Assembly (NCBI RefSeq): GCF_001620265.1
Contig: NZ_CP012661.1
Location: 4,415,001 to 4,479,000 of the forward strand
Source of the DNA: Frigidibacter mobilis
Lineage (GTDB): Bacteria; Pseudomonadota; Alphaproteobacteria; Rhodobacterales; Rhodobacteraceae
Length of the DNA stretch: 64,000 nt
Direction of reading: 5' to 3'
The first letter of the stretch is position 1; each line of letters begins with the position of its first letter. Below, piece after piece: positions 8,612-18,026 of this stretch. The position numbers and the translations under genes are program-made. Under the pieces are notes generated by a model. It was not told the origin of the DNA. It searched no databases and saw only the letters and a program-made list of their open reading frames with translations.

Positions 8612-8638
8612 GGCCGCGCCTTATGTGCGGCCCTTTTT
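8612..8638 (+). terminator. rho-independent terminator after the badH-like gene
   Basis: GGCCGC (8612-8617) and GCGGCC (8627-8632) can pair around a nine-base loop, followed by CTTTTT. It lies in the 114-base gap before the synthetase gene, so that gene may have its own promoter or rely on read-through. Confidence 0.6.
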
Positions 8639-8657
8639 CATTCTAGAAAGGTTGCGA

Positions 8658-10595
8658 ATGTTTCAGCCAGGCTCTGACATCCAGCGGACAAGCACGCTGA
8701 CCTCATTTCTGAAGGGCTGCGGCATTGACAGTTACGAGGAACTCGTCCGCCGTTCGAATGAAGACCCAGACTGGTTCTGGGGCCAGATCATTGACCATGG
8801 CGGGATACGGTTCGCGCAGCCCTACAGCCGGTTGCGAGATATCTCCGAAGGGCCCGAATCGATCCGGTGGGCCGTCGGGAGTACTTTGAATCTGACGGAA
8901 ACCTGTCTTGACGCCCGAATTGCCGATGGCTTGGGCGACAAGGTCGCAATCGACTGGGTCGGCGAAGACGGAAGCCGCCGCCGCTGGACCTATTCCGACC
9001 TTACCGCCGAAGCCTCCCGCGTCGCCTCGGCCCTTGCCACGCGCGGTGTAAGGCCCGGTCAGGCGGTGGGCATCTATATGCCGATGATCCCCGAAATCGA
9101 GGCCGCGCTTCTGGGTATTGCCCGGCTGGGCGCGGTTGCGGTGCCGCTGTTTTCCGGTTTTGCGCCTCATGCCATCGTATCGCGCCTAAACGACGCGGAT
9201 GCCGTGGCGGTGTTGACGGCGGATGCCACACCCCGGCGAGGCAAGCCGGTCTGGATGGAAGCGACCCTTGCCCAGGCTTTGACCGACGTGCCATCGGTTC
9301 ATACCGTGATCAGCCTGCGACGGTTCGGCGGTGCGGTAGCCGATCCCGCCCGCGATCTGGACTGGAGCGAAACCGTGGGCCGCGCCAGTCCGGAGCTTGC
9401 CGCCGTTCCGGTCAAGGCCGAAGACACCTTTCTGATCGCCTATACGTCAGGCACCACCGGACGGCCCAAGGGCGTCGTGCATACCCATCTGGGCGTGCAG
9501 GCCAAGGCCACGGCCGATTTCCTGCTTTGCCTCGACATGAAACGGGATGACCGGCACCTCTGGATGACCGACATGGGGTGGGTCATGGGACCGCTTACCC
9601 TTTTGTCGGTGCTCTTGTCCGGTTCGACTCTGGTGCTGGCCGAGGGCGCACCATCAATGCCCGGCGATCCCTTCAGGCTGCTGCGTCTTGCGTCCGAGAT
9701 GGAGGTCACGCATCTCGGCGTGGCCCCGACCCTGGTGCGGCAGTTCATGACGCAGGATACTGAATCTTTGTCGGGCTACGACTTGTCGTCCCTGCGCATC
9801 GTCGCCTCGACCGGAGAGCCCTGGACCGAGGATGCCTGGCTCTGGCAGCTCGATCATATCTGTCGCCGCCGCGCCGTGCCGCTGAACATCTCGGGCGGGA
9901 CCGAGCTTTTTGGCGCGATCCTGACCTCGACCGTGCTGCACGAGCTCAAGCCCGGCGGATTTTCGGCCCAGGCCCTGGGTGTCGGGGCCAAGGTTCTGCG
10001 CCAGGACGGCAGCGAAGCCGCACCGGGCGAGGTCGGCGAACTGGTCGTGACCCAGCCGCCTCTGGGTCTGACCCCGGCCATCTGGGGGGACCGCGATCGC
10101 TACCTTGAAACCTACTGGTCCACCTTCCCCGGCCTCTGGCGGCACGGCGACTGGGTGCGCTGCGATCCGGACGGGACATGGTATATCCTGGGCCGGTCGG
10201 ACGACACGCTGAACATCGCCGGCAAACGCATCGGCCCGCCCGAGATCGAGGCGGCCCTGACCGAAACCGGAGAGGTGGTGGACGCCGCTGCCATCGCGGC
10301 ACCTGATGACATCAAGGGCGTGGCCGTCGTCTGCGTCTGCGTGGCGGCCCCAAATGTGTCGCCGGACGCGGAGCTCGTGAACCGGCTCAAGGATCGTGTC
10401 GGAGAGATCGTCTCGAAGCCCTTCCGCCCGCGCGAGATCCACTTTGTCGAAGCGCTGCCCAAGACCCGCAGCATGAAAACCATGCGCCGTGTCGTGCGTG
10501 CCGCCTTTCTCGGTGAAGATCCGGGCGATCTGTCGTCGATCAGCAACCCGGAAACCATTCAGCCCATCGCAGACCTGCAAAAGGAAAAGTCATGA
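8658..10595 (+). CDS. acyl-CoA synthetase, acetyl-CoA-synthetase-like (AMP-forming)
   Basis: ANL-superfamily ligase of 645 residues that would activate a carboxylic acid to its CoA thioester through an acyl-adenylate. Visible motifs are TSGTTGRPKG (263-272), the GGTE motif, the YWSTFPGLWRHGDW segment typical of the acetyl/propionyl-CoA synthetase branch, GRSDDTLNIAGKRIGP, and the C-terminal lysine region PKTRSMKTMRR, where the usual glycine before the lysine is methionine. The length matches acetyl-CoA synthetases. It begins after a short leader and its stop overlaps the start of the next gene. It probably supplies the CoA ester that feeds the cluster; the acid is unknown. Confidence 0.88.
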   Translation: MFQPGSDIQRTSTLTSFLKGCGIDSYEELVRRSNEDPDWFWGQIIDHGGIRFAQPYSRLRDISEGPESIRWAVGSTLNLTETCLDARIADGLGDKVAIDWVGEDGSRRRWTYSDLTAEASRVASALATRGVRPGQAVGIYMPMIPEIEAALLGIARLGAVAVPLFSGFAPHAIVSRLNDADAVAVLTADATPRRGKPVWMEATLAQALTDVPSVHTVISLRRFGGAVADPARDLDWSETVGRASPELAAVPVKAEDTFLIAYTSGTTGRPKGVVHTHLGVQAKATADFLLCLDMKRDDRHLWMTDMGWVMGPLTLLSVLLSGSTLVLAEGAPSMPGDPFRLLRLASEMEVTHLGVAPTLVRQFMTQDTESLSGYDLSSLRIVASTGEPWTEDAWLWQLDHICRRRAVPLNISGGTELFGAILTSTVLHELKPGGFSAQALGVGAKVLRQDGSEAAPGEVGELVVTQPPLGLTPAIWGDRDRYLETYWSTFPGLWRHGDWVRCDPDGTWYILGRSDDTLNIAGKRIGPPEIEAALTETGEVVDAAAIAAPDDIKGVAVVCVCVAAPNVSPDAELVNRLKDRVGEIVSKPFRPREIHFVEALPKTRSMKTMRRVVRAAFLGEDPGDLSSISNPETIQPIADLQKEKS

Positions 10596-11446
10596 TCACT
10601 GTTTTCGGAGCCACGGGCACGACTGGCGCGCCCCTCGTCGATACGCTTCTGGCAAAAGGCGCGTCCGTGCGCGCTGTCACCAGCGCCCCCTCCAAGTTAG
10701 ATGCGCTAAGGGCCAAAGGATGCGAGGCGGTCGCAGCGGATTTCACGGACCCTGCCGCGCTGGCGCGGGCCTGTGACGAGGCAGAAAAGATATACCTGGT
10801 CACGCCTGCCCATCTGAACATGCGCCAGTGGAAGGCGAACGTGATCGAGGCGGCCAAGGCCGCGGGCGTGCGCCATATCGTTGTGGCCACGGGGCTTGGC
10901 GCGTCGCCCAAGGCGGGGCTGACCTTTGGAAAGTGGCATTCCGAAACCCAGGAGCTGCTGAAGCAAAGCGGCCTTGACTGGACCTTTGTCCAGCCGACCT
11001 ATTTCATGCAGAACCTGCTGTGGCAGGCCGGCAACATTGCAAAGGACGCCGTATACTATGACGATCTGGGCGGCCCCGTGGCCTGGATCGACGCCCGCGA
11101 CATCGCGGATGTCGCCGCCGAGGCGCTGACCGCTCCGGGTTACGAAGGCAAGGCTCTTGGCCTGACCGGGCCCGAAGCTCTTACCGGAGAAGATATCGCG
11201 GCCCTCCTGTCCGGGGTGACCGGGCGCACTGTCACCTGCGCGCCCCTGTCGGCCGAAAATGCCAAGGCGGGCATGGTGGCTGGCGGAATGCAGGGCGAGG
11301 TCGCCGGAGCCATGGTCGAATTGGCTTCCATCGCGCCCATGGGCTACCTTGCCAGCATCGAGACCACGGTCAGCGATGTGATGGGACGCCCGGCGCGCCG
11401 ATTTGCCGATTTCGTCGCCGAGAACCTGGATGCTTTCGTCAAGTAA
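10592..11446 (+). CDS. NmrA-like NAD(P)-binding protein
   Basis: Protein of 284 residues with an N-terminal dinucleotide motif GATGTTGAP (6-14) and the atypical SDR layout of NmrA / QOR2-type proteins. Members act either as NAD(P)H:quinone oxidoreductases or as redox-sensing regulators without catalysis. There is no YxxxK motif in the usual place. Its ATG overlaps the stop of the synthetase gene (ATGA), so it is translationally coupled. Its role in the cluster is unclear. Confidence 0.72.
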   Translation: MITVFGATGTTGAPLVDTLLAKGASVRAVTSAPSKLDALRAKGCEAVAADFTDPAALARACDEAEKIYLVTPAHLNMRQWKANVIEAAKAAGVRHIVVATGLGASPKAGLTFGKWHSETQELLKQSGLDWTFVQPTYFMQNLLWQAGNIAKDAVYYDDLGGPVAWIDARDIADVAAEALTAPGYEGKALGLTGPEALTGEDIAALLSGVTGRTVTCAPLSAENAKAGMVAGGMQGEVAGAMVELASIAPMGYLASIETTVSDVMGRPARRFADFVAENLDAFVK

Positions 11447-11450
11447 CCTG

Positions 11451-12155
11451 ATGGTGGCGCCGCTTTATCTCGAACTGGCGCCGCCCGAGGAAGCGGCCAA
11501 ACAGATCGACCATCTGTTCGTGTTCCGCGATACCGGTGTGCTGAGCGGTGGTGGACGCGGGCGGTTCGCAACCGACCTCTTTACCCTTTCGGTAACGCGC
11601 GACGACAGCGGCGGGGCGCGTGTATCGCTGGCGCCACCGCGCTCGGGTTTCACTCCCCGCCCAAGTCCATTCCATGGTGTCGTGGCCGGGCTGAGGCTGT
11701 CGTCACGACCGAAGCACTTAGCCGAATCCGAAGTGCTGGACACGTTGGCCTCAGAACTAGCCCGTGTTCAGACCGGTGACGATGACCTGCCTGCGCTCAT
11801 CGCCGTGCTTGACGGCCTTGCGAGAGACCTGCGCTTTGCCGCACCACCCGGAGCTTACTGCGACCGGACCAAACGTCGAAAGGTGCGGGCGGATACGGGC
11901 GTGTCGCGGCGGCGGCTTGCGACCTTGCGACGCTTTCGCCAAGCTCTTGGGCAACTCGCGTCAAAGACCCTGCCGCTGAGCGATCTGGCGCTGGACGCCG
12001 GATATTACGATCAATCTCATTTGTCCGCCGCTTGCCGGATCTTCGCCGGCAAACCGCCCGGCGCGTTGCGCGCTCAGTCCGTTCCGCGTCGTTTTGACCT
12101 TTCGCTACAAGATACGCGCCTCAAAGACCGCCTAAGATTTGTCATTGACGAATGA
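11451..12155 (+). CDS. AraC-family transcriptional regulator
   Basis: Protein of 234 residues. The C-terminal third has an AraC HTH pattern: RRRLATLRRFRQALGQL followed by LPLSDLALDAGYYDQSHLSAACRIFAGKPPGAL, where the second helix-turn-helix is clearest. The N-terminal part looks like the sensing domain of small AraC-type regulators of the 'APLYLELAPP' kind. I use the ATG at 11451, four bases after the previous stop; an in-frame ATG at 11430 overlapping the NmrA-like gene is possible. It may regulate the synthetase/NmrA-like operon or the next gene. Confidence 0.7.
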   Translation: MVAPLYLELAPPEEAAKQIDHLFVFRDTGVLSGGGRGRFATDLFTLSVTRDDSGGARVSLAPPRSGFTPRPSPFHGVVAGLRLSSRPKHLAESEVLDTLASELARVQTGDDDLPALIAVLDGLARDLRFAAPPGAYCDRTKRRKVRADTGVSRRRLATLRRFRQALGQLASKTLPLSDLALDAGYYDQSHLSAACRIFAGKPPGALRAQSVPRRFDLSLQDTRLKDRLRFVIDE

Positions 12156-12176
12156 AATCGAAGAGGAAGACCCGCC

Positions 12177-12631
12177 ATGACGCAATTCAAACCGAAACAC
12201 CCCGACTATGACGCACGCGTGCGCGACAGTTTCGATCGCCAGAAGGTGATGAACACGTTGGGGATCAGCATTGCCGAGCTATCGCCCGGCCGCATTGTTC
12301 TGGAGATGGCACATGAGGATGCCCTGACCCAGCAACATGGGTTTTTGCATGCCGGAATCGTGTCGACAGCGCTGGACAGCGCCTGCGGATACGCGGCCTT
12401 TTCGCTGATGCCGCGGACGCGGCCGTTTTGACAGTCGAATTCAAGATCAACCTGCTCAACCCGGCGGATGGCGAACGGTTTCGTTTCGTCGCTAACGTGG
12501 TGAAACCAGGCAGGACGCTGACCATTTGCGAGGCGCGTGCCTATGCCGTGAAGGGCCAGGATGAAAAGCTCGTCGCAACGATGACCGGAACACTTATAGC
12601 GCTGGTGGGGCGAACGGGCGTGGCGGGGTGA
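12177..12631 (+). pseudogene. PaaI-like hotdog thioesterase, frameshifted
   Basis: The gene starts at 12177 after GAAGAGGAAG and reads the front half of a PaaI-type thioesterase (QQHGFLHAGIVSTALDSACGYAAFSLMP). It then runs to a stop in the wrong frame at 12431. The rest continues in the next frame as VEFKINLLNPADGERF to 12631. Adding one base near 12411-12412 gives SLMPADAAVLTVEFKINLL, which is the expected hotdog helix-strand junction. The corrected length is about 151 residues. It is the third hotdog gene in the cluster. It ends 20 bases before the convergent synthetase remnant. Confidence 0.75.
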
Positions 12632-12651
12632 CGATCGGGTCAGAGCGAAAA

Positions 12652-13530
12652 TTAATCTGCGAGCCGGTCTTCGAGGATATGCCGCTGGACCTTTCCGCTG
12701 GTCGATCTGGGAAAATCCTCGAATGCGATGAATAGAAACTCGCGCGGCCGTTTGTAGCCAGCGAGGTTTTCGCGGCACAAATTCATCAGCGCCTCGGCAT
12801 CCGGCCCGTCCTTGCTGCAGGCGACAAAGGCCACCGGGCTCTCCCCCCATTTCACGTCGAATGCCCGCACTACCGCGGCATCGACCACACCGGGATGAGA
12901 TAGCAGCACACGCTCGATTTCCGCAGGATAGACGTTCTCGCCGCCCGTCTTAATCAAGTATTTCGCCCGATCCACAAAGTCGACGGTGCCGTCCGCATTG
13001 CGCCGGAACAAGTCGCCCATGTGGAAAAAGCCGTTGCGAAAGTCGCGGGCGTTGGCGTCGTCGGCGTACCAGTAGCCTGAAAACAAAGTCGGACCCCGCA
13101 CAGCCATTTCGCCCGGCGTTCCATCCGCCACGTCGCGGTCGTCGGGATCGACCAGCCGAACCTCGCAAAATGCGCTTATGCGCTTGGAAAGCCGGTCCGG
13201 GGTCACACCCGGCGCAATCAGATCAGCGGTTCCCGGCGGCAGGCCGGTTTCAGTTGCGCCGAAGGAATTCAGATAGGGCGTGTCCAGAAGGGCCGTCAGT
13301 TCGGCGATCTGATGCGGCGGCACCAGATCGGCCATTGCGCCACAAACCTTGATCCCCTTCAGCGGCAAAGGGTTGGCGCGTCGTTCAGCGATAAAGGCGT
13401 CCAGCGCACCGGGCATCATCACGAACCAGCCGATCCGGTGGCGCGACAACGCCTCGTTGATGACCGCAGGCTGCAAACCGTCTACCATCACTACGGTTCG
13501 GCCTCGCAGGACCGTCGCCAACGCATGATC
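12652..13530 (-). pseudogene. acyl-CoA synthetase, C-terminal part only, N-terminus lost at an IS66-type end
   Basis: The reverse frame encodes about 293 residues of an ANL ligase: NSFGATETGLPPG, FSGYWYADD, GFFHMGDLFRRN, VDRAKYLIKTGGENVYPAEIE and the end motif PRSTSGKVQRHIL with the catalytic lysine. All of the N-terminal domain, including the TSGTTG loop, is missing. The homology stops around ALATVLRG, directly beside GTAAGCG at 13531, which looks like an IS66-type terminal sequence. The gene is therefore truncated by insertion and cannot make an active ligase. It resembles long- or medium-chain fatty acid and cyclohexanecarboxylate ligases rather than the synthetase at 8658. Confidence 0.8.
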
Positions 13531-14290
13531 AGTAAGCGCCACGCCGTTCCCCTCCTGCCATGCTGAGTTTGACTGTGAGAGTCCTTCTTCTGTGAAGAGG
13601 CAGGATTGGACGGCAAAATGGGCGGCTATTTGGACGGCTCGACGGACGGCTACGCGGGTACCATCGAGGTTTTGGAGGGGCGGTCCGGCCGCCGGCTTCG
13701 GAGCGAGGCGGAACGGGCACGGATGGGCGCGGAGAGCCTGGTGCCGGGAGCGAAGGTTGCGGATATCGCCAGGCGGCATGGTATGACGCGTTGGCAGGTT
13801 TACGACTGGCGCAACAAGCTTCGGGCCGGGCAACTGGCGCTGGCGGCCGAGACGGCGGAGGAGCCGATGTTCGCGGCGCTTTTGGTCGAGCCGGAGGCAC
13901 CGCCCGCACCGCCCCGTCGCAGCCGTCCGGCGCGAAGCGAGATCAGACCCTGCCGGATTGAGCTGGAGGTGGATGGGGTCATCTTGCGGGTGCGATCCGA
14001 CATTGATGAGCTGCAGCTGTCCCGTACGATCCGGGCGATCCGATCGGCCTCGCAATGATCTCGCCGAGCGGTGACCTGCGCGTCTATGTGGCCACGCGTC
14101 CTGTCGACTTCCGCAAGGGCATAGACGGGCTGGCGCTGGCTGTTCAGGAGACACTCGGCTTGGACCCGTTCAGTGGCGCGGCCTTCGTGTTCCGATCCAA
14201 ACGCGCGGACCGGATCAAGGTGCTGATCTGGGATCAGACCGGCATCGTCCTGGTTCACAAGCGTCTCGAGGCGGCAAAGTTCGTCTGGCC
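13531..14290 (+). mobile_element. IS66-family element, left part only
   Basis: It starts with GTAAGCG, which resembles IS66 ends, followed at the usual short distance by an IS66 orf1 and a truncated orf2. The third gene (the large transposase) and the right end are absent. Recognisable element sequence ends near 14290. The left end sits inside an acyl-CoA synthetase gene. The boundary at 14290 is approximate. Confidence 0.68.
13606..14058 (+). CDS. IS66-family accessory protein TnpA (orf1)
   Basis: Small protein of 150 residues. Its centre, RLRSEAERARMGAESLVPG followed by AKVADIARRHGMTRWQVYDWR, is the HTH region found in IS66 orf1 products. The rest is a proline-rich stretch and a conserved IELEVDGVILRV tail. 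IS66 elements need orf1, orf2 and the large transposase to move, and the last is missing here, so the protein has no likely present role. Its end overlaps the start of orf2 by four bases, as usual in this family. Confidence 0.82.
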   Translation: MDGKMGGYLDGSTDGYAGTIEVLEGRSGRRLRSEAERARMGAESLVPGAKVADIARRHGMTRWQVYDWRNKLRAGQLALAAETAEEPMFAALLVEPEAPPAPPRRSRPARSEIRPCRIELEVDGVILRVRSDIDELQLSRTIRAIRSASQ

Positions 14291-14600
14291 CCGGGTGCAG
14301 CCGGACGACCCTCCCCTGCCTTTCGCGTTGATCCTGAGCCGACCCGTTGATCGCTGGCAAGAGACGGAAGTGTGCACTGCATTCTTCCGCGCGGTAGATG
14401 CAAGGGAGTTCGAAAAGTTCTTCGTCACCGAAACAGACGCTCGGGTGACTGAGCAAGTGACTCAACTGGGTGATACTATCATTTCCTACAGCTTGCCGAA
14501 CCACCCGAAGATCTTTGTAACTCTTAAGTTCAGTGCGAGGGGCGGCTCCAAAGACATCCTTGCAAGTGCGCTACACTTAGACCAACCCCCATACCCCTAG
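14055..14600 (+). pseudogene. IS66-family accessory protein TnpB (orf2), C-terminus replaced
   Basis: The first 75 or so residues match IS66 orf2: VYVATRPVDFRKGIDGLALAV, DPFSGAAFVFRSKRADRIKVL and RLEAAKFVWPR. After that the homology ends. The remaining 100 residues or so in the same frame (from PDDPPLPF onward) are not TnpB and are encoded by less GC-rich DNA. The element was therefore cut by a later rearrangement, and the open frame is a chance fusion. Confidence 0.7.
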
Positions 14601-14619
14601 ACTGAGAAACAAAGGACAC
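14290..14619. other. unassigned junction segment between the IS66 remnant and mutT
   Basis: About 330 bases of lower GC content. The plus frame is open up to 14600 and includes a stretch reading DAREFEKFFVTETDARV, which I do not recognise. No second IS end and no target-site repeat could be found. It probably marks the boundary between the accessory block and the core genome. Confidence 0.4.
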
Positions 14620-15060
14620 TTGATGTCTGCTCTGCGCAGCTCCCCGAGTGCTTGTAGCAATACGCGCCTCATTCTGGTCTCTGCCGTCGCGCTGATCGAC
14701 GCCGACGGCAGGGTGCTTCTGGCACAGCGCCCCGAGGGCAAGTCGATGGCCGGGCTGTGGGAGTTTCCCGGCGGCAAGGTCGAGCCGGGCGAGACGCCCG
14801 AGGCGGCGCTGATCCGCGAACTGCGCGAGGAGCTGGGAATCGACACCTGGGCCTCGTGCCTTGCACCGCTGACCTTTGCCAGCCACGCCTATGACAGCTT
14901 TCACCTGCTGATGCCGTTGTTCGCCTGCCGCAAGTGGCAGGGAATCGTGGCCCCGCAAGAAGGGCAAAAGCTGGCCTGGGTGCGCCCCGCAGACCTGCGA
15001 AGCTACCCCATGCCCCCGGCCGATCTGCCGCTGATCCCGATCCTGCGCGACTGGCTGTAG
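14620..15060 (+). CDS. mutT: Nudix hydrolase, MutT type (8-oxo-dGTP diphosphatase)
   Basis: Protein of 146 residues with a complete Nudix box at 51-73 (G-x5-E-x7-REL-x-EE-x-G-I) and the MutT-typical LAQRPEGKSMAGLWEFPGG before it. MutT removes oxidised dGTP from the nucleotide pool and so prevents A-to-C changes. The first 15 residues (MSALRSSPSACSNTR) do not look like a normal MutT start and border the IS66 junction. The native start may have been replaced by the rearrangement, though the catalytic core begins normally at about residue 16. Confidence 0.9.
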   Translation: MMSALRSSPSACSNTRLILVSAVALIDADGRVLLAQRPEGKSMAGLWEFPGGKVEPGETPEAALIRELREELGIDTWASCLAPLTFASHAYDSFHLLMPLFACRKWQGIVAPQEGQKLAWVRPADLRSYPMPPADLPLIPILRDWL

Positions 15061-15088
15061 CTCCCGGAAACATGACGGCCGCCTTGCG

Positions 15089-15117
15089 GCGGCGCGGCAT
15101 CGCCTTCGCCGCGCCGC
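15089..15117 (+). terminator. GC-rich hairpin after mutT
   Basis: GCGGCGCGGC (15089-15098) pairs perfectly with GCCGCGCCGC (15108-15117) around a nine-base loop. There is no U-run, so it is either a weak terminator or a mRNA 3' end stabiliser. Confidence 0.4.
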
Positions 15118-15262
15118 AGAATTAATTTCAAAATTGTTAACGATTACGCAATAAAAGTTCTTGCGGGATCCTTCATAAATATGTCAAAACTGCAGCATGG
15201 GGATGCAAGGTCGGGGCAAGATTTATGCATCATGAAAACAGCGGGAAGTGGGAGACTTTGCA

Positions 15263-15400
15263 ATGCTGAGAACGATCACGGTCGGTAGCTGCGTTTCGGT
15301 GCAGGGTACGTTTGAGCGTCAGCTTGAAAACGGAAAAATTCAGGTGCGCGTTGGGGAGCGCGTGTTTGCAGGCAACCCGGTTGCCAAGAAGGCCGACTAG
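15263..15400 (+). CDS. small hypothetical protein of 45 residues
   Basis: An ATG at 15263 opens a frame MLRTITVGSCVSVQG...VRVGERVFAGNPV ending in AKKAD at 15400. Support comes from a GGGAG box ten bases before the start, an AT-rich promoter-like region just upstream (15120-15200), and a strong terminator 29 bases after the stop. The protein is short, basic at the end and has one cysteine. I do not recognise a function. It stands alone, convergent with infB. Confidence 0.6.
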   Translation: MLRTITVGSCVSVQGTFERQLENGKIQVRVGERVFAGNPVAKKAD

Positions 15401-15428
15401 GAGGAGAGTTGGCTTTCAAGACGAAAAA

Positions 15429-15452
15429 GGGAGGCTAGCGCCTCCCTTTTTT
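15429..15452. terminator. bidirectional rho-independent terminator
   Basis: GGGAGGC (15429-15435) and GCCTCCC (15440-15446) form a perfect stem with loop TAGC. It is flanked by five As on the left and six Ts on the right, so it can end transcription of both the 45-residue gene and the rimP-infB operon. Confidence 0.85.
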
Positions 15453-15503
15453 GTTGTCTCGTGGCATGCACAGCGGACCCGCCACAGGCGCGGCCGCAAG
15501 CCA

Positions 15504-18026
15504 TTACAGCAGCTTGCGCTCCACTTCCTCGCGCTCGAAGATCTCGATGACATCGCCTGCGCGGATATCCTCGTAGTTTTCGAAGGCCATACCGCATTCC
15601 TGGCCCGAGATGACTTCCTTAACCTCGTCCTTGAAGCGCTTCAGCGTCTTCAGCGTGCCCTCGTGGATCACCACGTTGTCACGCAGCAGGCGCACCCCGG
15701 CAGAGCGGCGAGCGACACCTTCGGTGACGAGGCACCCGGCAACCATGCCGACGTTCGACACCTTGAAGACTTCCTTGATCTGCGCGTAACCGATGAAGGT
15801 CTCGCGGATCTCGTTCTTCAGCAGGCCCGAAGCGGCGGCCTTCACGTCATCGACCAGATCGTAGATCACCGAATAATAGCGGATCTCCACACCCTTCTGA
15901 TTCGCAGCCGCACGGGCAGGCGCATTGGCCCGCACGTTGAAACCGATGACCGGCGCGCCCGATGCCTCGGCCAGACTGACATCGCTTTCGGTGATGGCGC
16001 CGACACCCGAATGCAGCACGCGCACGCGCACCTCTTCGTTGCCGATCTTCTCCATCGCCTGGATGATCGCCTCGGCAGAGCCCTGCACGTCGGCTTTCAC
16101 CAGGATCGGCAGTTCCGATACGTTCTTGTCGGCCTTGGCCTTGGCCATCAGCTGTTCCATCGTCGTCGCGGCACCCGCAGCGGCACGCTTGTCGCGGATC
16201 ACCTGATCGCGGTAATCCGCGATCTCGCGGGCCTGAGCCTCGGTCTCGACGACGTTCAGCACGTCGCCGGCCTCGGGCGTACCGTTCAGGCCCAGAACCT
16301 CGACCGGAACCGACGGCCCGGCTTCATCGACGCGCTGGCCCTTGTCGTTGATGAGGGCGCGAACCTTGCCCCACTGCGCGCCGACGACGAAGATGTCGCC
16401 CTTGCGCAGGGTGCCATGCTCGATCAGCACCGTAGCAACGGGGCCACGGCCCACATCCAGCTTGGCCTCGATCACCGCGCCGGCAGCGGCACGTTTCGGA
16501 TTGGCACGCAGGTCGAGGATCTCGGCCTGCAGCGCAATGCTTTCCAGCAGCAGGTCCAGGCCCTTGCCGGTCAGCGCAGAAACCTCAACGTCAAGCACTT
16601 CGCCGCCCATCTGTTCGACGACGACCTCATGCTGCAGCAGTCCGGTCCGCACCTTTTGCGGGTTGGCAGACGGCTTGTCGCATTTGTTGATCGCCACGAT
16701 CATCGGCACCTTGGCGGCACGGGCATGGGCAATCGCCTCGACTGTCTGCGGCATCACTGCATCGTCGGCGGCAACCACCAGCACCACGATATCCGTCACC
16801 TGCGCACCGCGGGCACGCATCGAGGTGAACGCGGCGTGGCCGGGCGTGTCGAGGAAGGTCAGCACTGCCCCCGAATCGGTCGTCACCTGATAGGCGCCGA
16901 TATGCTGGGTGATGCCACCGGCTTCGCCCGACACGACACTGGTCTTACGGATCGCATCCAGCAGCGAGGTCTTGCCGTGGTCGACATGGCCCATGATCGT
17001 CACAATCGGCGGGCGCGGCACCAGGTCTTCATCGGCGTCCTGCACCTTGTCGATGACCTGTTCCACGTCGGAATCGGACACGCGAACCGCCTTGTGGCCG
17101 AATTCCTCGATCACCAGTTCCGCGGTATCCGCGTCAATCGGTTCGTTCATGCTGACCATCAGGCCCATCTTCATCAGCGACTTGACCACATCGGCGGCGC
17201 GTTCGGCCATCCGGTTGGCAAGTTCCTGAACAACGATGGTTTCGGGCAGTTGCACGTCGCGCACCATCTTCTCGGCGCGTTGGCCCATGCCCATAGCCTT
17301 CTGACGGGCCTTGTCCTGCTTGCGCTTCATCGCGGCAAGCGAGCGCGTACGCCCGCCTTCGCCGTTCAGCGCCTCGTTCAGCGACAGCCGGCCGGTGCGA
17401 CGGCTGTCTTCGGTTCCCTTGCTCTTGCCACGTGCATCGCGGTCGGCCGCGGCATCACGCTCGCGGTCGGTCTTGCGCGGGGCTGCGGCAGTCACGCCCT
17501 TGGTGGCAGCGCGCGAGGCTGCAGCCTCGGCCGCAGCCGGATCGGCCGGCTTCTCGGCGCTGACAGGCTTGCGCACATCCTCTTTCTTCTGGGCGCGGAT
17601 CTCGGCTTCGCGCAGCTTGCGGGCATCTTCCTCGGCTTTCAGCCGCAGGGCTTCCTGATGCTCGCGCTCTTCGCGCTCCTTCGCCTCGATCTCGGCGCGG
17701 CGCCGGTCGCGCTCTTCCTCGCGGGCCTTCTCATCGGCCTCGCGTTGCGCAGCCTCTTCGGCCTCGCGGGCCTTGGCGGCACGCAGGGCGGAAAGGCGCC
17801 GCTCCATCTCGGCGTCGGAAATCCCGGCGGGGCGCTTCGACGGATCGCCCAAGGCGCCGGTGCCGGTGCCCTTGCCCGGGGGCGTCCCGGGTTTTGGTAC
17901 CACGACACGCTTGCGCTTCGTCTCGACCAGCACGCTTTTCGTCCGGCCATGCGAGAAGCTTTGCTTCACCTGACCGGAACGCCCACTGCCGAGCCCAAGG
18001 GGTTTTTTGCCGTCACTATCGCTCAT
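15504..18026 (-). CDS. infB: translation initiation factor IF-2
   Basis: GTPase of 840 residues that brings initiator fMet-tRNA to the 30S subunit. Visible parts are a short N-terminal domain, a highly charged Glu/Arg/Ala linker (about 70-150), and a G domain with GHVDHGKT (346-353), DTPGHAAF and NKCDK. The beta-barrel and C-terminal fMet-tRNA binding domains end the protein at ERKLL. Its start overlaps the end of the ylxR-like gene by four bases (ATGA). It is the last gene of the rimP-nusA-ylxR-infB operon. Confidence 0.98.
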   Translation of the reverse strand: MSDSDGKKPLGLGSGRSGQVKQSFSHGRTKSVLVETKRKRVVVPKPGTPPGKGTGTGALGDPSKRPAGISDAEMERRLSALRAAKAREAEEAAQREADEKAREEERDRRRAEIEAKEREEREHQEALRLKAEEDARKLREAEIRAQKKEDVRKPVSAEKPADPAAAEAAASRAATKGVTAAAPRKTDRERDAAADRDARGKSKGTEDSRRTGRLSLNEALNGEGGRTRSLAAMKRKQDKARQKAMGMGQRAEKMVRDVQLPETIVVQELANRMAERAADVVKSLMKMGLMVSMNEPIDADTAELVIEEFGHKAVRVSDSDVEQVIDKVQDADEDLVPRPPIVTIMGHVDHGKTSLLDAIRKTSVVSGEAGGITQHIGAYQVTTDSGAVLTFLDTPGHAAFTSMRARGAQVTDIVVLVVAADDAVMPQTVEAIAHARAAKVPMIVAINKCDKPSANPQKVRTGLLQHEVVVEQMGGEVLDVEVSALTGKGLDLLLESIALQAEILDLRANPKRAAAGAVIEAKLDVGRGPVATVLIEHGTLRKGDIFVVGAQWGKVRALINDKGQRVDEAGPSVPVEVLGLNGTPEAGDVLNVVETEAQAREIADYRDQVIRDKRAAAGAATTMEQLMAKAKADKNVSELPILVKADVQGSAEAIIQAMEKIGNEEVRVRVLHSGVGAITESDVSLAEASGAPVIGFNVRANAPARAAANQKGVEIRYYSVIYDLVDDVKAAASGLLKNEIRETFIGYAQIKEVFKVSNVGMVAGCLVTEGVARRSAGVRLLRDNVVIHEGTLKTLKRFKDEVKEVISGQECGMAFENYEDIRAGDVIEIFEREEVERKLL

